Positions 7,090 through 16,457 of a stretch of 64,000 nucleotides of DNA are shown one piece after another. Location: positions 2,666,870 to 2,730,869 of the forward strand of contig NZ_CP149925.1 of NCBI RefSeq assembly GCF_038087665.1, in the 5' to 3' direction. Under the pieces are notes generated by a model. That model searched no databases. It was not told the DNA's origin and worked only from the letters and a program-made list of their open reading frames with translations. The translations under genes were made by a program, and so were the position numbers. Source of the DNA: Gallaecimonas sp. GXIMD4217. Its GTDB lineage: Bacteria; Pseudomonadota; Gammaproteobacteria; Enterobacterales; Gallaecimonadaceae. Numbering within the stretch: the first letter of the stretch is position 1; each line of letters starts with the position of its first letter.

Positions 7090-9375
7090 TTATATGGGCG
7101 ATCCGGGCGGTATGGCTGGCGCCTTGGGCAGCTGCAGCGCATCCGGATCGGCAAGTAGCAGGTTAATGAGTTTAGCGGCCTCCCGCTGCTGGCGCGGCCA
7201 GTCTTCGCCGCCCTTGCGCCTTTGCAGCCAGCCGGCCAGGTCGGCCAGGCGGCTGCGCAGCTGGGCCGATACAGGTGCCGACAGCCTGTTGTCCTTGACC
7301 CGCTCCGCCAGCAGCCACAGGCCCTGCCAGGCCGCGGCCTGTTGGCCCATGGAGCCGGCGTCCCGGCGCCAGCGGCTGAGCACCAGGGTATCCAGCACCC
7401 TGCCAAGCCCGGGTTGGTCGCCGTCGGTCATGGCCTGCTGGTAGAGGCGCTCCAGCCTGGGCGCGGCCAGGGCCGGCTCCAGCACCAGCCTGGACGCCAC
7501 CTCGGCGGCCAGGTAGGGGTCGAAGACGACACCGGTGCGGCTGTCCAGCCATTCGGCGCTGCGCCAGCCGTCCTGGGCCTCGGGCGGCACCGCCCCTAGC
7601 AGGCTGCTCGGCAGGGCCAGCACCTGGTCCTCCAGCAGGCCGCTCAGCACCGCCAGGGCCTGGTGCTGGCGCTGGGCCGGTATCGGCCTGGCGCCGGTGG
7701 CACCTTCACCCTGGCGGGCATAAGCATAGTCCATGCCGCCGAGCTGACGGGCCACGGCCTCGGCCTGGAAGCGGTGCAGCAGGTACAGCGGCACCAGGCG
7801 CCGCTGCCATTCGGCGGTGCTGGCGCCCCTGGGTACGCCATGCTCGGCGAAGCGCGCCAGCGCCAGGGCCCTGGCCTCGAGCAGGCTGTCCAGGCTGGCG
7901 AAGACGTCGTCGCCGAAGTCCCAGAGGTGGGCATCGCCATGGCTGGCGGCAAAGCCCCTGGCCCCTTCGTCGGAGATATAGGGCAGGTCCTGGTGCTGGA
8001 GGCGGTTCTGCCCGGGCTCGGCGCCATAGGCGTGCCTGACCACATAGAGATCCCAGTCCCCCAGGCCGACGCCGTAGGCATTGGCCAGGTCGATGCGCCC
8101 CTCCTGGACACGCACCTTGGGATGGGGGTAATCCATCACCGAGCCGTTGCCCCGGGTGGAGGCGGCGAAGTTGTGCTGGAAGCCCAGGGTATGGCCCACC
8201 TCGTGGGCGGCCAGCTGGCGCAGCCTGGCCAGGGCCATCTGCTTGGCCTCTTCATGGCGGTCGGCGCCCAGCAGGGCCTCGGCGATGCGCATGTCCTGGC
8301 GTACCCTGAGCGAGCCCAGGGTCACGTGGCCCTTGATGATCTCGCCGGTACGCGGATCCGGGATGAAGGCGCCGTAGGACCAGCCCCGGGTGGCCCTGTG
8401 CACCCACTGGATGACGTTGTAGCGCACGTCCATGGGGTCGGCGTCCTCGGGCAGCAGCTCGACCTGGAAGCCGCCCGGGTAACCGGCGGCCTCGAAGGCC
8501 TTGGACCACCAGCGGGCGCCGTCCAGCAGCGCCGAGCGCACCGGCTCTGGGGTGCCGGGATCCAGGTAATAGGTGATGGGCCTGTCCTTGCCCAGGCGGT
8601 GGCGAACCTGCAGCGCCTTGTTGATGGGCTCATCCAGGCTGGCGGCATAGTCCTGGTATGCCACGGCGAAGGCCCCGCTCCTGGGGTGATAGGCCATGGG
8701 CTCATAGCCCGGTTCGGGCAGGGCGATAAGGGACAGCCGCTGCACCAGGGTCACATGGCCGTCATCAGGCGCCACCCAGCGCAGGGGCTGGCCCTTGGCC
8801 TCACCGGTGAAGGTGAGCAGGGCCTGCAGCTCGGTGTTGCGGGGAAAGCTCTTCAGGCTGGCCCAGTCCGGGGCGCTGAGGGCCTGGCTGAGCTGGTAGC
8901 TGCCCTGGCCGGTGGCGGCCAGGCGTGCGGCGATGCCGTGGCGATCGCTCAGTACCAGCTGCGACACGTCCAGGTAGCGGCCGTCCACCAGCTCGCCGCC
9001 GAACAGCACCGAGCGGGCAAAGGCCTGCTCCACGGCCCGGCGCTCGGCACTGCTGCCGCCCTCGGCCCGAAAGGCCAGGTTGTCCTGCAGCAGCAGGGCC
9101 TTGCCGCCCTGGCGCACGAAGCGCACCTGCCGCGCCTCGGAAACCTGGCCCCTGTCCAGGCCCACCTCGTTGGCACCCAGGCCCCAGGGCAGGCTGACAT
9201 GGAGCAGGAAGGGCTGGTCGAAACGGTCGATGTCCAGCCAGATCCTGCCCTGCTGCTCGTCCAAGTAGAGGTCGAAGAAACCGTCCCTGTGGGGGAGTTG
9301 GCGGATGTCCGCCTGGCTTACCGCCTGGGCCGTGGTAGCCAGGCAGAGGGCGAGCCAAAACCAGAAGCCTCTCAT
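7090..9375 (-). CDS. Secreted zinc metallopeptidase (metzincin, DUF5117/DUF4953 type)
   Basis: This 761-residue protein has a clear signal peptide (MRGFWFWLALCLATTAQA). The extended zinc motif HEVGHTLGFQH at mid-protein is the metzincin signature (three His ligands and the catalytic Glu). The order of an N-terminal beta-rich DUF5117-like region, the catalytic domain and a helical C-terminal part fits the DUF4953 zinc-dependent metalloproteases. The ATG at 9375 is preceded by AAGGAGG at good spacing. It sits 9 bases upstream of a Xaa-Pro aminopeptidase, which suggests joint extracellular or periplasmic peptide breakdown. Its substrate is unknown. Confidence 0.88.
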   Translation of the reverse strand: MRGFWFWLALCLATTAQAVSQADIRQLPHRDGFFDLYLDEQQGRIWLDIDRFDQPFLLHVSLPWGLGANEVGLDRGQVSEARQVRFVRQGGKALLLQDNLAFRAEGGSSAERRAVEQAFARSVLFGGELVDGRYLDVSQLVLSDRHGIAARLAATGQGSYQLSQALSAPDWASLKSFPRNTELQALLTFTGEAKGQPLRWVAPDDGHVTLVQRLSLIALPEPGYEPMAYHPRSGAFAVAYQDYAASLDEPINKALQVRHRLGKDRPITYYLDPGTPEPVRSALLDGARWWSKAFEAAGYPGGFQVELLPEDADPMDVRYNVIQWVHRATRGWSYGAFIPDPRTGEIIKGHVTLGSLRVRQDMRIAEALLGADRHEEAKQMALARLRQLAAHEVGHTLGFQHNFAASTRGNGSVMDYPHPKVRVQEGRIDLANAYGVGLGDWDLYVVRHAYGAEPGQNRLQHQDLPYISDEGARGFAASHGDAHLWDFGDDVFASLDSLLEARALALARFAEHGVPRGASTAEWQRRLVPLYLLHRFQAEAVARQLGGMDYAYARQGEGATGARPIPAQRQHQALAVLSGLLEDQVLALPSSLLGAVPPEAQDGWRSAEWLDSRTGVVFDPYLAAEVASRLVLEPALAAPRLERLYQQAMTDGDQPGLGRVLDTLVLSRWRRDAGSMGQQAAAWQGLWLLAERVKDNRLSAPVSAQLRSRLADLAGWLQRRKGGEDWPRQQREAAKLINLLLADPDALQLPKAPAIPPGSPI

Positions 9376-9510
9376 GGCCCCTCCTTGTTTTGTATACAGT
9401 ATTCCGGTTCTACGCCCGGGCGTGAACGACTGCAACAGCGACATGGTGAATGGCCTGCCATCTGCGGCCGAACACTGGCACAATGCCGGCACATTCAAAG
9501 GAGTATGCCC

Positions 9511-10692
9511 ATGGACAACAAAGCCCCGCAACGGATGCTGCTGCTGATGGCCTTCATGATGCCGCTGACCTTCTCGGTCTGGCAGGCGCTGCTCAACAAC
9601 TTCGCCATAGAGGCGGCGGACTTCACCGGCAAGGAGATCGGCATGCTGCAGAGCCTGCGGGAGGTGCCCGGCTTCCTGGCCTTCACCGCCGTGTTCCTGC
9701 TGGGCTTTGTACGCGAACAGCGCTTCGCGCTCTTTTCCCTGGCGCTGCTGGCCCTGGGCGTGGGCCTGACCGGCGAGTTCCCCACCGTGCTTGGCCTCTA
9801 CCTCACCACAGTGCTGATGTCGGTAGGCTTCCACTACTTCGAGACCGTCAACCAGTCACTGACCCTGCAGTGGCTGCCCAAGGAAGAAAGCGCCCACTTC
9901 ATGGGCAAGGCCCTGGCGGTGAAGGCGGCGGCAGCGCTGCTGGCCTACGGCGGCATCTGGCTGCTGATGGGCCAGCTGGGCCTCAATTACCGGCAGCTGT
10001 ACTGGCTGGCGGCGGCCATCGGCCTGGGGATGGTGCTGTACATGAGCCTGCGCTTTCCCCTCTTTCCCCAGCCGGTGGCGCAGAACAAGGGCATGGTGCT
10101 CAGGAAGCGCTACTGGCTCTATTACGCCCTGACCTTCCTGTCCGGGGCCAGGCGGCAGATCTTCATGGTCTTCGCCGGCTTCATGATGGTGGAGAAATTC
10201 GGCTACTCGGTGGCCGACATCAGCCTGCTGTACTTGGTCAACCACGTCTTCAACCTGCTGCTTGCGGCCCGCATCGGCAAGCTGATCGGCCGCATCGGCG
10301 AACGCCGGGCCCTGACCATAGAGTACATCGGGCTGATCGGGGTCTTCGCCGGCTACGCCCTGGTGGAGGACGGCCGCCTGGCCGCCGGCCTCTATGTGGT
10401 AGACCACCTGTTCTTCGCCATGGCCATCGCCATCAAGACCTATTTCCAGAAAATAGGCGACCAGGCCGACATGGCCGGCACCGCCGGGGTCAGCTTCACC
10501 ATCAACCACATCGCCGCCGTGGTGATCCCGGCCCTGCTGGGCCTGGTCTGGCTCAGCGATCCGTCCCTGGTGTTCTACGTCGGCTGCGGCTTCGCCTGCT
10601 GTTCGCTGCTGCTGGCCCGGCTGGTGCCGGCCGCGCCGGCGCCGGGCCAGGAGGTGGCCCTGCCCCTGTTGAAAGAAAAGGAAGCAACCTGA
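9511..10692 (+). CDS. Major facilitator superfamily transporter
   Basis: This 393-residue integral membrane protein has about eleven or twelve hydrophobic segments in two halves separated by a charged loop (near residue 195, with KGMVLRKRYW), as in MFS carriers. The ATG at 9511 lies seven bases after AAAGGAG; a second in-frame ATG six bases upstream sits too close to it. The stop codon overlaps the start of ytfJ by one base (TGATG), so the two are translationally coupled. It is divergent from the metzincin gene. I see no substrate-specific motif, and the substrate is unknown. Confidence 0.85.
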   Translation: MDNKAPQRMLLLMAFMMPLTFSVWQALLNNFAIEAADFTGKEIGMLQSLREVPGFLAFTAVFLLGFVREQRFALFSLALLALGVGLTGEFPTVLGLYLTTVLMSVGFHYFETVNQSLTLQWLPKEESAHFMGKALAVKAAAALLAYGGIWLLMGQLGLNYRQLYWLAAAIGLGMVLYMSLRFPLFPQPVAQNKGMVLRKRYWLYYALTFLSGARRQIFMVFAGFMMVEKFGYSVADISLLYLVNHVFNLLLAARIGKLIGRIGERRALTIEYIGLIGVFAGYALVEDGRLAAGLYVVDHLFFAMAIAIKTYFQKIGDQADMAGTAGVSFTINHIAAVVIPALLGLVWLSDPSLVFYVGCGFACCSLLLARLVPAAPAPGQEVALPLLKEKEAT

Positions 10693-11249
10693 TGAAGTAC
10701 GCCTTGCTGCTGGCGCTGGTCAGCGCCCCCCTCTTGGCCCATGACATCGAGCTTGGCCAGCCCCTGCCCGCCGTCACCGTCACCGACGGCGGCGCCCTGG
10801 TGCTGGAGGGCGACAAGCTCAGCACCCGCCCCTTCCAGAGCAGCGAGCTCACCGGCAAGGTGCGGCTGCTGCAGCACTTCGCCGGCCGCGCCAGCGCCAA
10901 GGCCATCAACGAGCCGATGATCGACGCCATCAAGGCCGCCGCCCTGCCCGCCGAGCATTACCAGACGGTGACGGTGATCAACGTCGACGACGCCCTCTGG
11001 GGCACCAGTGGCATGGTCCGCGGCAAGGCCGAGGATTCCAAGCAGGAATTCCCCCACAGCGAGATCGTGCTGGACGAGGAAGGGGTGGTGAAGGCCGGCT
11101 GGGCGCTGGCGCCCAAGAGCTCCGCCATACTGGTGCTGGACGCCGCCGGCAAGGTTCGCTTCGTCAAGGACGGCCAGCTCAGCGACCAGGAAGTGACCCA
11201 GGTGCTGGCGCTGCTCGGCCAGCTCATCAACGAAAAACGCCAGGGCTGA
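10692..11249 (+). CDS. ytfJ: YtfJ family periplasmic protein
   Basis: This 185-residue protein begins with a signal peptide cleaved after SAPLLA. The mature chain has a thioredoxin-like layout: LGQPLPAVTV at the start, ELTGKVRLLQHFAGR, the NVDDALWGTSGMVRGKAEDSK segment and the strand GKVRFVKDGQL near the end. These match the YtfJ/HI0045 family, which lacks the thioredoxin CxxC and has no settled function. It is coupled to the MFS gene by a one-base overlap. Confidence 0.85.
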   Translation: MKYALLLALVSAPLLAHDIELGQPLPAVTVTDGGALVLEGDKLSTRPFQSSELTGKVRLLQHFAGRASAKAINEPMIDAIKAAALPAEHYQTVTVINVDDALWGTSGMVRGKAEDSKQEFPHSEIVLDEEGVVKAGWALAPKSSAILVLDAAGKVRFVKDGQLSDQEVTQVLALLGQLINEKRQG

Positions 11250-11260
11250 GCCTGGCGTTT
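11235..11260. terminator. Terminator overlapping the ytfJ stop codon
   Basis: AAACGCCAGG, six-base loop containing the ytfJ stop, CCTGGCGTTT. It is symmetric and lies between convergent genes, so it may act on both strands. Confidence 0.65.
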
Positions 11261-11277
11261 GCTGTCGTGACGTCGGG

Positions 11278-11820
11278 TTACCAGCGGCGCACCCGGCCGG
11301 TATCCAGGTGGATGAAGTTGTCGCCGGGATAGTAGCCGACGCCGCCGGCCTTCATGGCCAGGGCCGCCTTGTGCACCTTGGCCAGGTTCATGCCCGGCAG
11401 GCGGACGTCGATGGCCCGGCCCAGGGTATGGAAGGAGCGGGTCGCCACGTTGCGGCCCGCTTTTTTCATGGCGGCGTTGGCGGCCGGCGAGCGGTAACCT
11501 GAAATGATCTGGATCTCGCCCTGGTAGCCCAGGGTCTGGGTCAGCTGGCTGAGCTGATCGAACAGGCCCTTGTCCATGTTGGTCACCTCGCCGCTGCGAT
11601 GGCACTTGAGCACCTGGTTGAAGCCGTCCAGCACCTCCTGCTGGTAGGCGCCGGCCTGCCAATAGGTGCCGCTGGCACGCTCGCCGGTGTGCAGGTTAAG
11701 GAAGCTCAGGGCGCGCTGGTGGCCGGTGCTGGCCAGGGCCTTGCCGGGCAGGGCGCCGGCCACGGCCAGGGTGCCAAGGCCGGCCAGGAAACGGCGGCGG
11801 GTGAGTTGAATGGACTGCAT
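11278..11820 (-). CDS. mepK: Murein DD-endopeptidase MepK-like (YcbK, DUF882)
   Basis: This 180-residue protein starts with a twin-arginine type signal (TRRRFLAGLGTLAVAGALPG), as does E. coli YcbK. The catalytic M15-like domain shows the zinc ligands in SFHTLGRAIDVRLPG (His and Asp) and the terminal FIHLDTG (His). YcbK/MepK cleaves peptide cross-links in peptidoglycan, including the 3-3 links made by L,D-transpeptidases. The next gene upstream on the same strand is an L,D-transpeptidase of the YcbB type, the same pairing as in E. coli. The 76-base gap suggests a shared transcript or its own promoter. Confidence 0.92.
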   Translation of the reverse strand: MQSIQLTRRRFLAGLGTLAVAGALPGKALASTGHQRALSFLNLHTGERASGTYWQAGAYQQEVLDGFNQVLKCHRSGEVTNMDKGLFDQLSQLTQTLGYQGEIQIISGYRSPAANAAMKKAGRNVATRSFHTLGRAIDVRLPGMNLAKVHKAALAMKAGGVGYYPGDNFIHLDTGRVRRW

Positions 11821-11896
11821 ATCACCTCCAACAGCTGGGTGAATCGATCAATATTTAACCAGAAGTCCAGCACCTTACCTAAGCTGGCTCGCAAGA

Positions 11897-12994
11897 TCAA
11901 TCACCGGCCTGGGCAAAGTGTGAACCGTCCCAGCCGTAGAGATCGTCCCTGAGTTGCAGCCGGCCGGCCTGGTCGACCCAGGCGGTCCAGTACACCAGGG
12001 CCACCGGCAGCGGCCGGGCCAGCGCCAGGGTCAGGTGCTCGCCGGTGCTGAGCAGCTCCCGCCACTGGGGCCGGTCCGCCAGCAGCTGCTCGGCCAGGGT
12101 GAAGGCGGCCTCGACCCGGATGCAGCCGGAGCTGAAGGCGCGCCTGTCCTTCTTGAAGAGCCCGGCCTGATTGGTGTGGTGCAGGTAGATGGCCTGATCG
12201 TTGGGCATCACGAACTTGAGCAGGCCCAGGGCATTATGGCGGCCCGGCCGCTGCCTGAGCCGCCAGTGGGGGGGCCAGGGCGAGGGCAGCTCGTCGGGCA
12301 TGGGCAGCACCTGGGTCTGGCGGCCATAGCCGGTGACGATGTCGATGTACTGGCGCTTGAGGATGCCCGGATCCTGGCGCAGCTTCCAGAGGTAATCCTT
12401 GCGGAAGATGCTGTAGGGCACGTTCCAGGGCGGGTTGAGTTCGATGCCGGTGATGGCGGTGCTCAGCAGCGGGCTGGGCCGGGATGGCCGCCCCACTATG
12501 ATGCGGGAGCTGAGCCTGAGCTTGTCCTCTTGCCACCACTCGAGCTCGAAGGCCGGCACATTGACCACCAGCTGCTCGGCTTGGGGCCGGAAGGCGGCCA
12601 TGCGCGCCAGGCTGGCATCCACCTGCCTGAGCCTGACCCAGGGCGGGGTGTTGAGGGCGCGGCGGGTCCTGGGGCCGACCACGCCATCGTCGTCCAGGCC
12701 GTGGCGGCGTTGGAAGGCGCGCACCGCCTCTTCCAGCGGCAGGTCGAATTGACCGGGCTCCGGACCGATGCTTTCCAGGTCGCCGGTCTTGAGCAGCATC
12801 CGCCCGAGCAGGGCCACCTCGTCACCCCTTACCCCGGCCTTGAGGGTCCGCTCCGGCAGCACCGGCCAGGGGCCGTCCTCGGCCAGCAGCGCCAGCTTCT
12901 CCCTGGCCAGGGCCAGCTCGGTTTGGCGCAGCTCCAGCCAGTCGGCAGCCACGGCGCCGCTCAGCAAAGCCAGAAACACGCAAAACCACTTCAT
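11897..12994 (-). CDS. ldtD: L,D-transpeptidase, YcbB/LdtD type
   Basis: This 365-residue protein has a signal peptide (MKWFCVFLALLSGAVA), a peptidoglycan-binding type 1 domain around residues 50-110 (AFQRRHGLDDDGVVGPRTRRAL) and a YkuD catalytic domain. The active site is HHTNQAGLFKKDRRAFSSGC followed by IRVE, with the conserved His and the SxGCxR cysteine. It should make 3-3 cross-links in the periplasmic peptidoglycan. It is much shorter than E. coli LdtD (615 residues) because the N-terminal region is reduced. It precedes mepK. Confidence 0.9.
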   Translation of the reverse strand: MKWFCVFLALLSGAVAADWLELRQTELALAREKLALLAEDGPWPVLPERTLKAGVRGDEVALLGRMLLKTGDLESIGPEPGQFDLPLEEAVRAFQRRHGLDDDGVVGPRTRRALNTPPWVRLRQVDASLARMAAFRPQAEQLVVNVPAFELEWWQEDKLRLSSRIIVGRPSRPSPLLSTAITGIELNPPWNVPYSIFRKDYLWKLRQDPGILKRQYIDIVTGYGRQTQVLPMPDELPSPWPPHWRLRQRPGRHNALGLLKFVMPNDQAIYLHHTNQAGLFKKDRRAFSSGCIRVEAAFTLAEQLLADRPQWRELLSTGEHLTLALARPLPVALVYWTAWVDQAGRLQLRDDLYGWDGSHFAQAGD

Positions 12995-13132
12995 GGTGCC
13001 CCGTCCCTTGTCGCCAAGACTCTCAGTTCGGACCCGGATTGGGCATTCGTCCTTTCAATTATGGGCAGGGGCCTAGGGACAGTTAGATCGATTTGCTATA
13101 GCCTTGGGGCACAACAAGGAGAGGGACAGGCC

Positions 13133-13942
13133 ATGGCGCCGCCAGAGAAGAAAGAAAACCCGGTAGAGCGCATGGGCTGCACCCTGAGGGACAGGCTGCG
13201 CCATCTGTGCAACAGCCAGGGCCTGGACGGGGCCCTCAGCAGCAAGGAAGACAACGACATCCTGGCCAGGGCCAGGCGCCGCGCCGTGCTGCAGATCCAG
13301 CGCCGGCAGGAGAACCTGGAAGCCATACTGCGCCGGGCCCTGATCAACAGCGACGACCAGACCCTGTGCGAGGTACCCGACAGCGACTGGTTCCACCATT
13401 TTTCCCGCCAGGCCGAGAACACCGCCAACCCCAAGCTGCAGGAGCTGTGGGCCCATATCCTGGTGCGTGAAATGCAGTACCCAGGCAGCTTCTCAAGGCG
13501 CAGCCTGGAAACCCTGGAGCGGCTCAGCCTCAAGGAGACCCAGATCTTCGCCAAGGCGGTGTCGGTGGCCGCCGAGGTCAAGGGCGAAAGGCGTATCCTC
13601 TTCGGCCTGCACCGCCGCCACAGCTGGACCATCGGCAACCAGACCAGGGTACTGAGCTTGGGGATGTTCGGCCTGCCCTACTCGGCCCTGGCCACCCTGA
13701 TGGAGGCCGGGCTGCTCCATGCCAGCGAGCTGGTGTCCTCGGATCTCAAGCTGGCGCCCATGCCGTTTCGCTTCGGTGACCACGAGGGCCAGCTCCAGGC
13801 CAGGCGCAAGGGCGTGCACCTCAACTACTACCGCTTCACCCCCATAGGCGACGAGCTGGCCAGGCTGATGTACAGCAGCCACCACCAGGGCTACGAGCTG
13901 GAGCTGTTCAAGCTGCTCGGCAGCGAGGTCAGCTGCAGCTGA
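13133..13942 (+). CDS. Conserved hypothetical protein (DUF2806/TIGR03899-like)
   Basis: This 269-residue cytoplasmic protein starts at the ATG at 13133 behind GGAGAGGGACAGG. The N-terminus has Cys and Arg-rich helices (RARRRAVLQIQRRQENLE), then a conserved-looking DWFHHFSRQAENTANPKLQELWAHIL block near residues 82-110, which resembles DUF2806/TIGR03899 proteins of gammaproteobacteria. Their function is unknown. The last 14 bases overlap the 3' end of cysQ on the opposite strand inside a perfect 18-base palindrome, so both proteins end in VSCS. Confidence 0.7.
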   Translation: MAPPEKKENPVERMGCTLRDRLRHLCNSQGLDGALSSKEDNDILARARRRAVLQIQRRQENLEAILRRALINSDDQTLCEVPDSDWFHHFSRQAENTANPKLQELWAHILVREMQYPGSFSRRSLETLERLSLKETQIFAKAVSVAAEVKGERRILFGLHRRHSWTIGNQTRVLSLGMFGLPYSALATLMEAGLLHASELVSSDLKLAPMPFRFGDHEGQLQARRKGVHLNYYRFTPIGDELARLMYSSHHQGYELELFKLLGSEVSCS

Positions 13943-14666
13943 CCATGAAGCCCGGGTTGCGCAGGGCCTCCCTGTGGTAGCGGAGGGGGCTGCCGTCCAG
14001 GCAGCTCACCCGGGCGCCGGCGGCCTCGGCCACCGCCTGGCCGGCGGCGGTGTCCCACATCATGGTGGGGTTGAACCTGGGGTAGTACTGGGCCTTGCCC
14101 TCGGCCACCAGGCAAAACTTCAGCGAGCTGCCCACCGACACCATTTCGTGCTCACCCAGCTCTGCCAGCCAGTCGGCCAGCTCCGGGGCCGGGTGGGAGC
14201 GGCTGCCCACCACCACGGGCGGCTCGACCTTGCGGCAATGGATGGCCCGGCGAACACCCTTGTCCACCCGCCAAGCGCCCTGCCCTTGCTCCCCCACATA
14301 GAGGCGGTCGTGCACAGGCGCATAGACCAGGCCCAGCACCGGGACGCCGTCCTCGATCAGCGCCAGGTTGACGGTGAAGTCGTCCCTTCCTGCAAGGAAT
14401 TCCTTGGTGCCGTCCAGGGGATCGAGCAGCCAGAAACGCCGCCAACGCCGCCGCTCCTGCCAGCCATGGTGTCTGCCTTCTTCGGAGAGGATCGGTAGCG
14501 CCGGGCTCAGGGCGCTGAGCCCGGCCACCAGCACATCGTGGCTGGCCCTGTCGGCGGCGGACAGCGGCGAGCCGTCGGCCTTGTGCGCCACCTCGAGCTG
14601 CTGTCGGTAATGGGCCAGGGTCGCCTTGCCGGCCTCGATGACCAGGGCCTCCAGTTCAGGCCGCAT
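13929..14666 (-). CDS. cysQ: 3'(2'),5'-bisphosphate nucleotidase CysQ
   Basis: This 245-residue inositol-monophosphatase-fold enzyme hydrolyses 3'-phosphoadenosine 5'-phosphate, the by-product of PAPS reduction, to AMP. Metal-binding motifs are in order: PILSEEG (Glu), WLLDPLDGTKEF (Asp-x-x-Asp), and the later WDTAAGQAVAEAAGA. The ATG at 14666 follows AAAAGGATT; a TTG at 14684 would add six residues. The start lies inside the 3' end of cysC, so the two are coupled. It is the last gene of the sulfate assimilation operon. Confidence 0.94.
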   Translation of the reverse strand: MRPELEALVIEAGKATLAHYRQQLEVAHKADGSPLSAADRASHDVLVAGLSALSPALPILSEEGRHHGWQERRRWRRFWLLDPLDGTKEFLAGRDDFTVNLALIEDGVPVLGLVYAPVHDRLYVGEQGQGAWRVDKGVRRAIHCRKVEPPVVVGSRSHPAPELADWLAELGEHEMVSVGSSLKFCLVAEGKAQYYPRFNPTMMWDTAAGQAVAEAAGARVSCLDGSPLRYHREALRNPGFMVSCS

Positions 14667-15264
14667 CCAGGAATCCTTTTTCAATCAGGTAACTCAGCAC
14701 AGTGTCCACCAGCTCATGGACACCGGCAAGCTCGGTGTCCAGCACCAGCTCCGGGTTTTGCGGCGGCTCGTAGCCGGAGTCCAGGCCGGTCATCTTCTGT
14801 ACCTGGCCGGCCTGGGCCCGGGCGTAGAGGCCCTTGGGGTCGCGCCGGATGCAGGTCTGGATGTCCGCCTTGACATGGACCTCGATGAAGCGCCCCGGCG
14901 GCAGCAGGGCCCGCACCCTGTCCCGGTCGGCCTGGAAGGGGGAGACGAAGGCGGTCAGCACAAAGAGGCCGGCGTCCAGCATCAGCCTGGCCAGCTCGCC
15001 GACCCGGCGGATGTTCTCCTGGCGGTCGGCATCACTGAAGCCCAGATCGGCGCAGAGGCCGTGGCGGACATTGTCGCCGTCCAGCAGGTAACTGTGCCGG
15101 CCGAGCCGGTGCAGGGCCTGATCCAGGGCGTTGGCCAGGGTAGACTTGCCGGCGCCGGAAAGGCCGGTGAACCAGATCACCACAGGCCGCTGGCCCAGGC
15201 TGGCGGCGCGCTGGTCGTGGCCGACGCTGTGGTCGTGCCAGGTCAGGTTGTTGGTCATGGTCAT
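14656..15264 (-). CDS. cysC: Adenylylsulfate kinase CysC
   Basis: This 202-residue kinase phosphorylates APS to PAPS using ATP. The P-loop GLSGAGKST is at residues 34-42, followed by LDGDNVRHGL, which binds APS, and FVSPFQADRDRVR. Length is as in E. coli CysC. The start overlaps the stop of the SLC13 gene by four bases (ATGA), and a second ATG two codons later is also possible. It overlaps cysQ at the 3' end by 11 bases. Confidence 0.96.
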   Translation of the reverse strand: MTMTNNLTWHDHSVGHDQRAASLGQRPVVIWFTGLSGAGKSTLANALDQALHRLGRHSYLLDGDNVRHGLCADLGFSDADRQENIRRVGELARLMLDAGLFVLTAFVSPFQADRDRVRALLPPGRFIEVHVKADIQTCIRRDPKGLYARAQAGQVQKMTGLDSGYEPPQNPELVLDTELAGVHELVDTVLSYLIEKGFLDAA

Positions 15265-16457
15265 CTCAACGGGAAATAGAGGGGAATGGACAGCAGCACC
15301 CCGGCGCCGTAGATCAGGCCCAGGGGCAGCCCCAGCATCAGGAAGGGGCGACGGCCCTGGGGCAGCACCGACTGCACCAGCATGTGGGTCTGGTAGCCAT
15401 AGGGGTTCAGGAAGGCCGCCGAGGCCCCGAACAGCACCACCATGGCGAAGCTGACCGGCTCCACCCCCAGGGCTCTGGCCAGGGTCAGGGCCAACGGCAG
15501 CATCAGGGCGGCGGCGGCGTTGTTGGTGACCAGCTCGGTGAGCAGCCAGGTGGTGGCGTAGAGGCCCAGGAAGCTCACCCAGACCCCCTGCTCGCCCAAG
15601 GGCGCCAGCAGGGACTCAGCCAGCCAGGCGGCCAGGCCGCTGGCCTCCATGGCCCCGGCCAGGCCCAGGGCCGAGCCGATCACCACCACCAGCCGCCAGG
15701 GGAAGCGGGCCAGGAACTGGGCCGGGCTGGTCAGGTTCAGCACCATGGCCAGGATCAGAAAGATCAGCATGGCCTGGATCAGATCCAGCACGCCAAGGGC
15801 CACCAGCCCCAGCGCCAGGGCAAAGAGCGGCAGCGGCAACCAGGCCTTGTAGCCGCTCAAGGGGCTGTTCAGCTCCAGGCGGGGACTGCCCGCCGGCAGG
15901 CCCTGGTGGGGCAGCCAGCGGCTGGCCACCGACAGGTACAGCAGGCACAGGGCCACCACCGGCAGGGCCAGGAAGAAGAAGTCGAACAGGCCCAGGGGCG
16001 GCAGGCCCGCCGCCACCAGGAAGGAATTCACCACCAGGTTGGTGGAGGTGCCCACCAGGGTCAGGGTGCCACCCAGCAGGGCCGCGTAGGACAGCGGCAG
16101 CAGCAGGCGCCTGGCCTGGGGATGGCGCTCCAGCATGGGCAGCAGCGCCGCCACCACGGCGGTGTTGTTCATCACCGAGGACAGCAGCGCCGTCACCAGC
16201 CCCAGGCGGCCGGCGCCCTTGCCCAGGCTTTCGGCCAGCTGCCGCAGCCAGGGGGTTCGTTCCAGCACCTTGGTGGCCATCAGCAGCAGCGCCAGGGACA
16301 CCAGCGCCGGGTTGATGAAGCCGCCCAGCAAGGTATCCAGGGGCAGGCCCGTACCCAGGTAAACCCCGGCCAGGGCGGCGGCGAACAGCTGCTCGGCGGG
16401 CAGGCGCCCCCAGAGCAGGCCCGCCACCAGCAGCACCAGGATCCCGGCCACTATCAC
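15261..16457 (-). CDS. SLC13-family permease, probable sulfate importer
   Basis: This integral membrane protein of 398 residues has about eleven hydrophobic segments. It carries two SLC13-type signature regions, SSVMNNTAVVAALLPM with GTSTNLVVN downstream, and TELVTNNAAAALMLPLAL with AFLNPYGYQTH. It starts with GTG at 16457 in a four-base GTGA overlap with cysN; a GTG one codon earlier is equally in frame. It lacks the TrkA-C domains of the longer YbiR/CysZ-like relatives. Its place between cysN and cysC suggests sulfate uptake, in place of the CysTWA ABC importer, which is not in this window. Confidence 0.85.
   Translation of the reverse strand: MIVAGILVLLVAGLLWGRLPAEQLFAAALAGVYLGTGLPLDTLLGGFINPALVSLALLLMATKVLERTPWLRQLAESLGKGAGRLGLVTALLSSVMNNTAVVAALLPMLERHPQARRLLLPLSYAALLGGTLTLVGTSTNLVVNSFLVAAGLPPLGLFDFFFLALPVVALCLLYLSVASRWLPHQGLPAGSPRLELNSPLSGYKAWLPLPLFALALGLVALGVLDLIQAMLIFLILAMVLNLTSPAQFLARFPWRLVVVIGSALGLAGAMEASGLAAWLAESLLAPLGEQGVWVSFLGLYATTWLLTELVTNNAAAALMLPLALTLARALGVEPVSFAMVVLFGASAAFLNPYGYQTHMLVQSVLPQGRRPFLMLGLPLGLIYGAGVLLSIPLYFPLR

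Noticed and set aside
7663-9510. Upstream extension of the MFS transporter by some 600 codons
   Set aside because: This part is antisense to the metzincin gene; the true start has a ribosome-binding site at 9497-9503.
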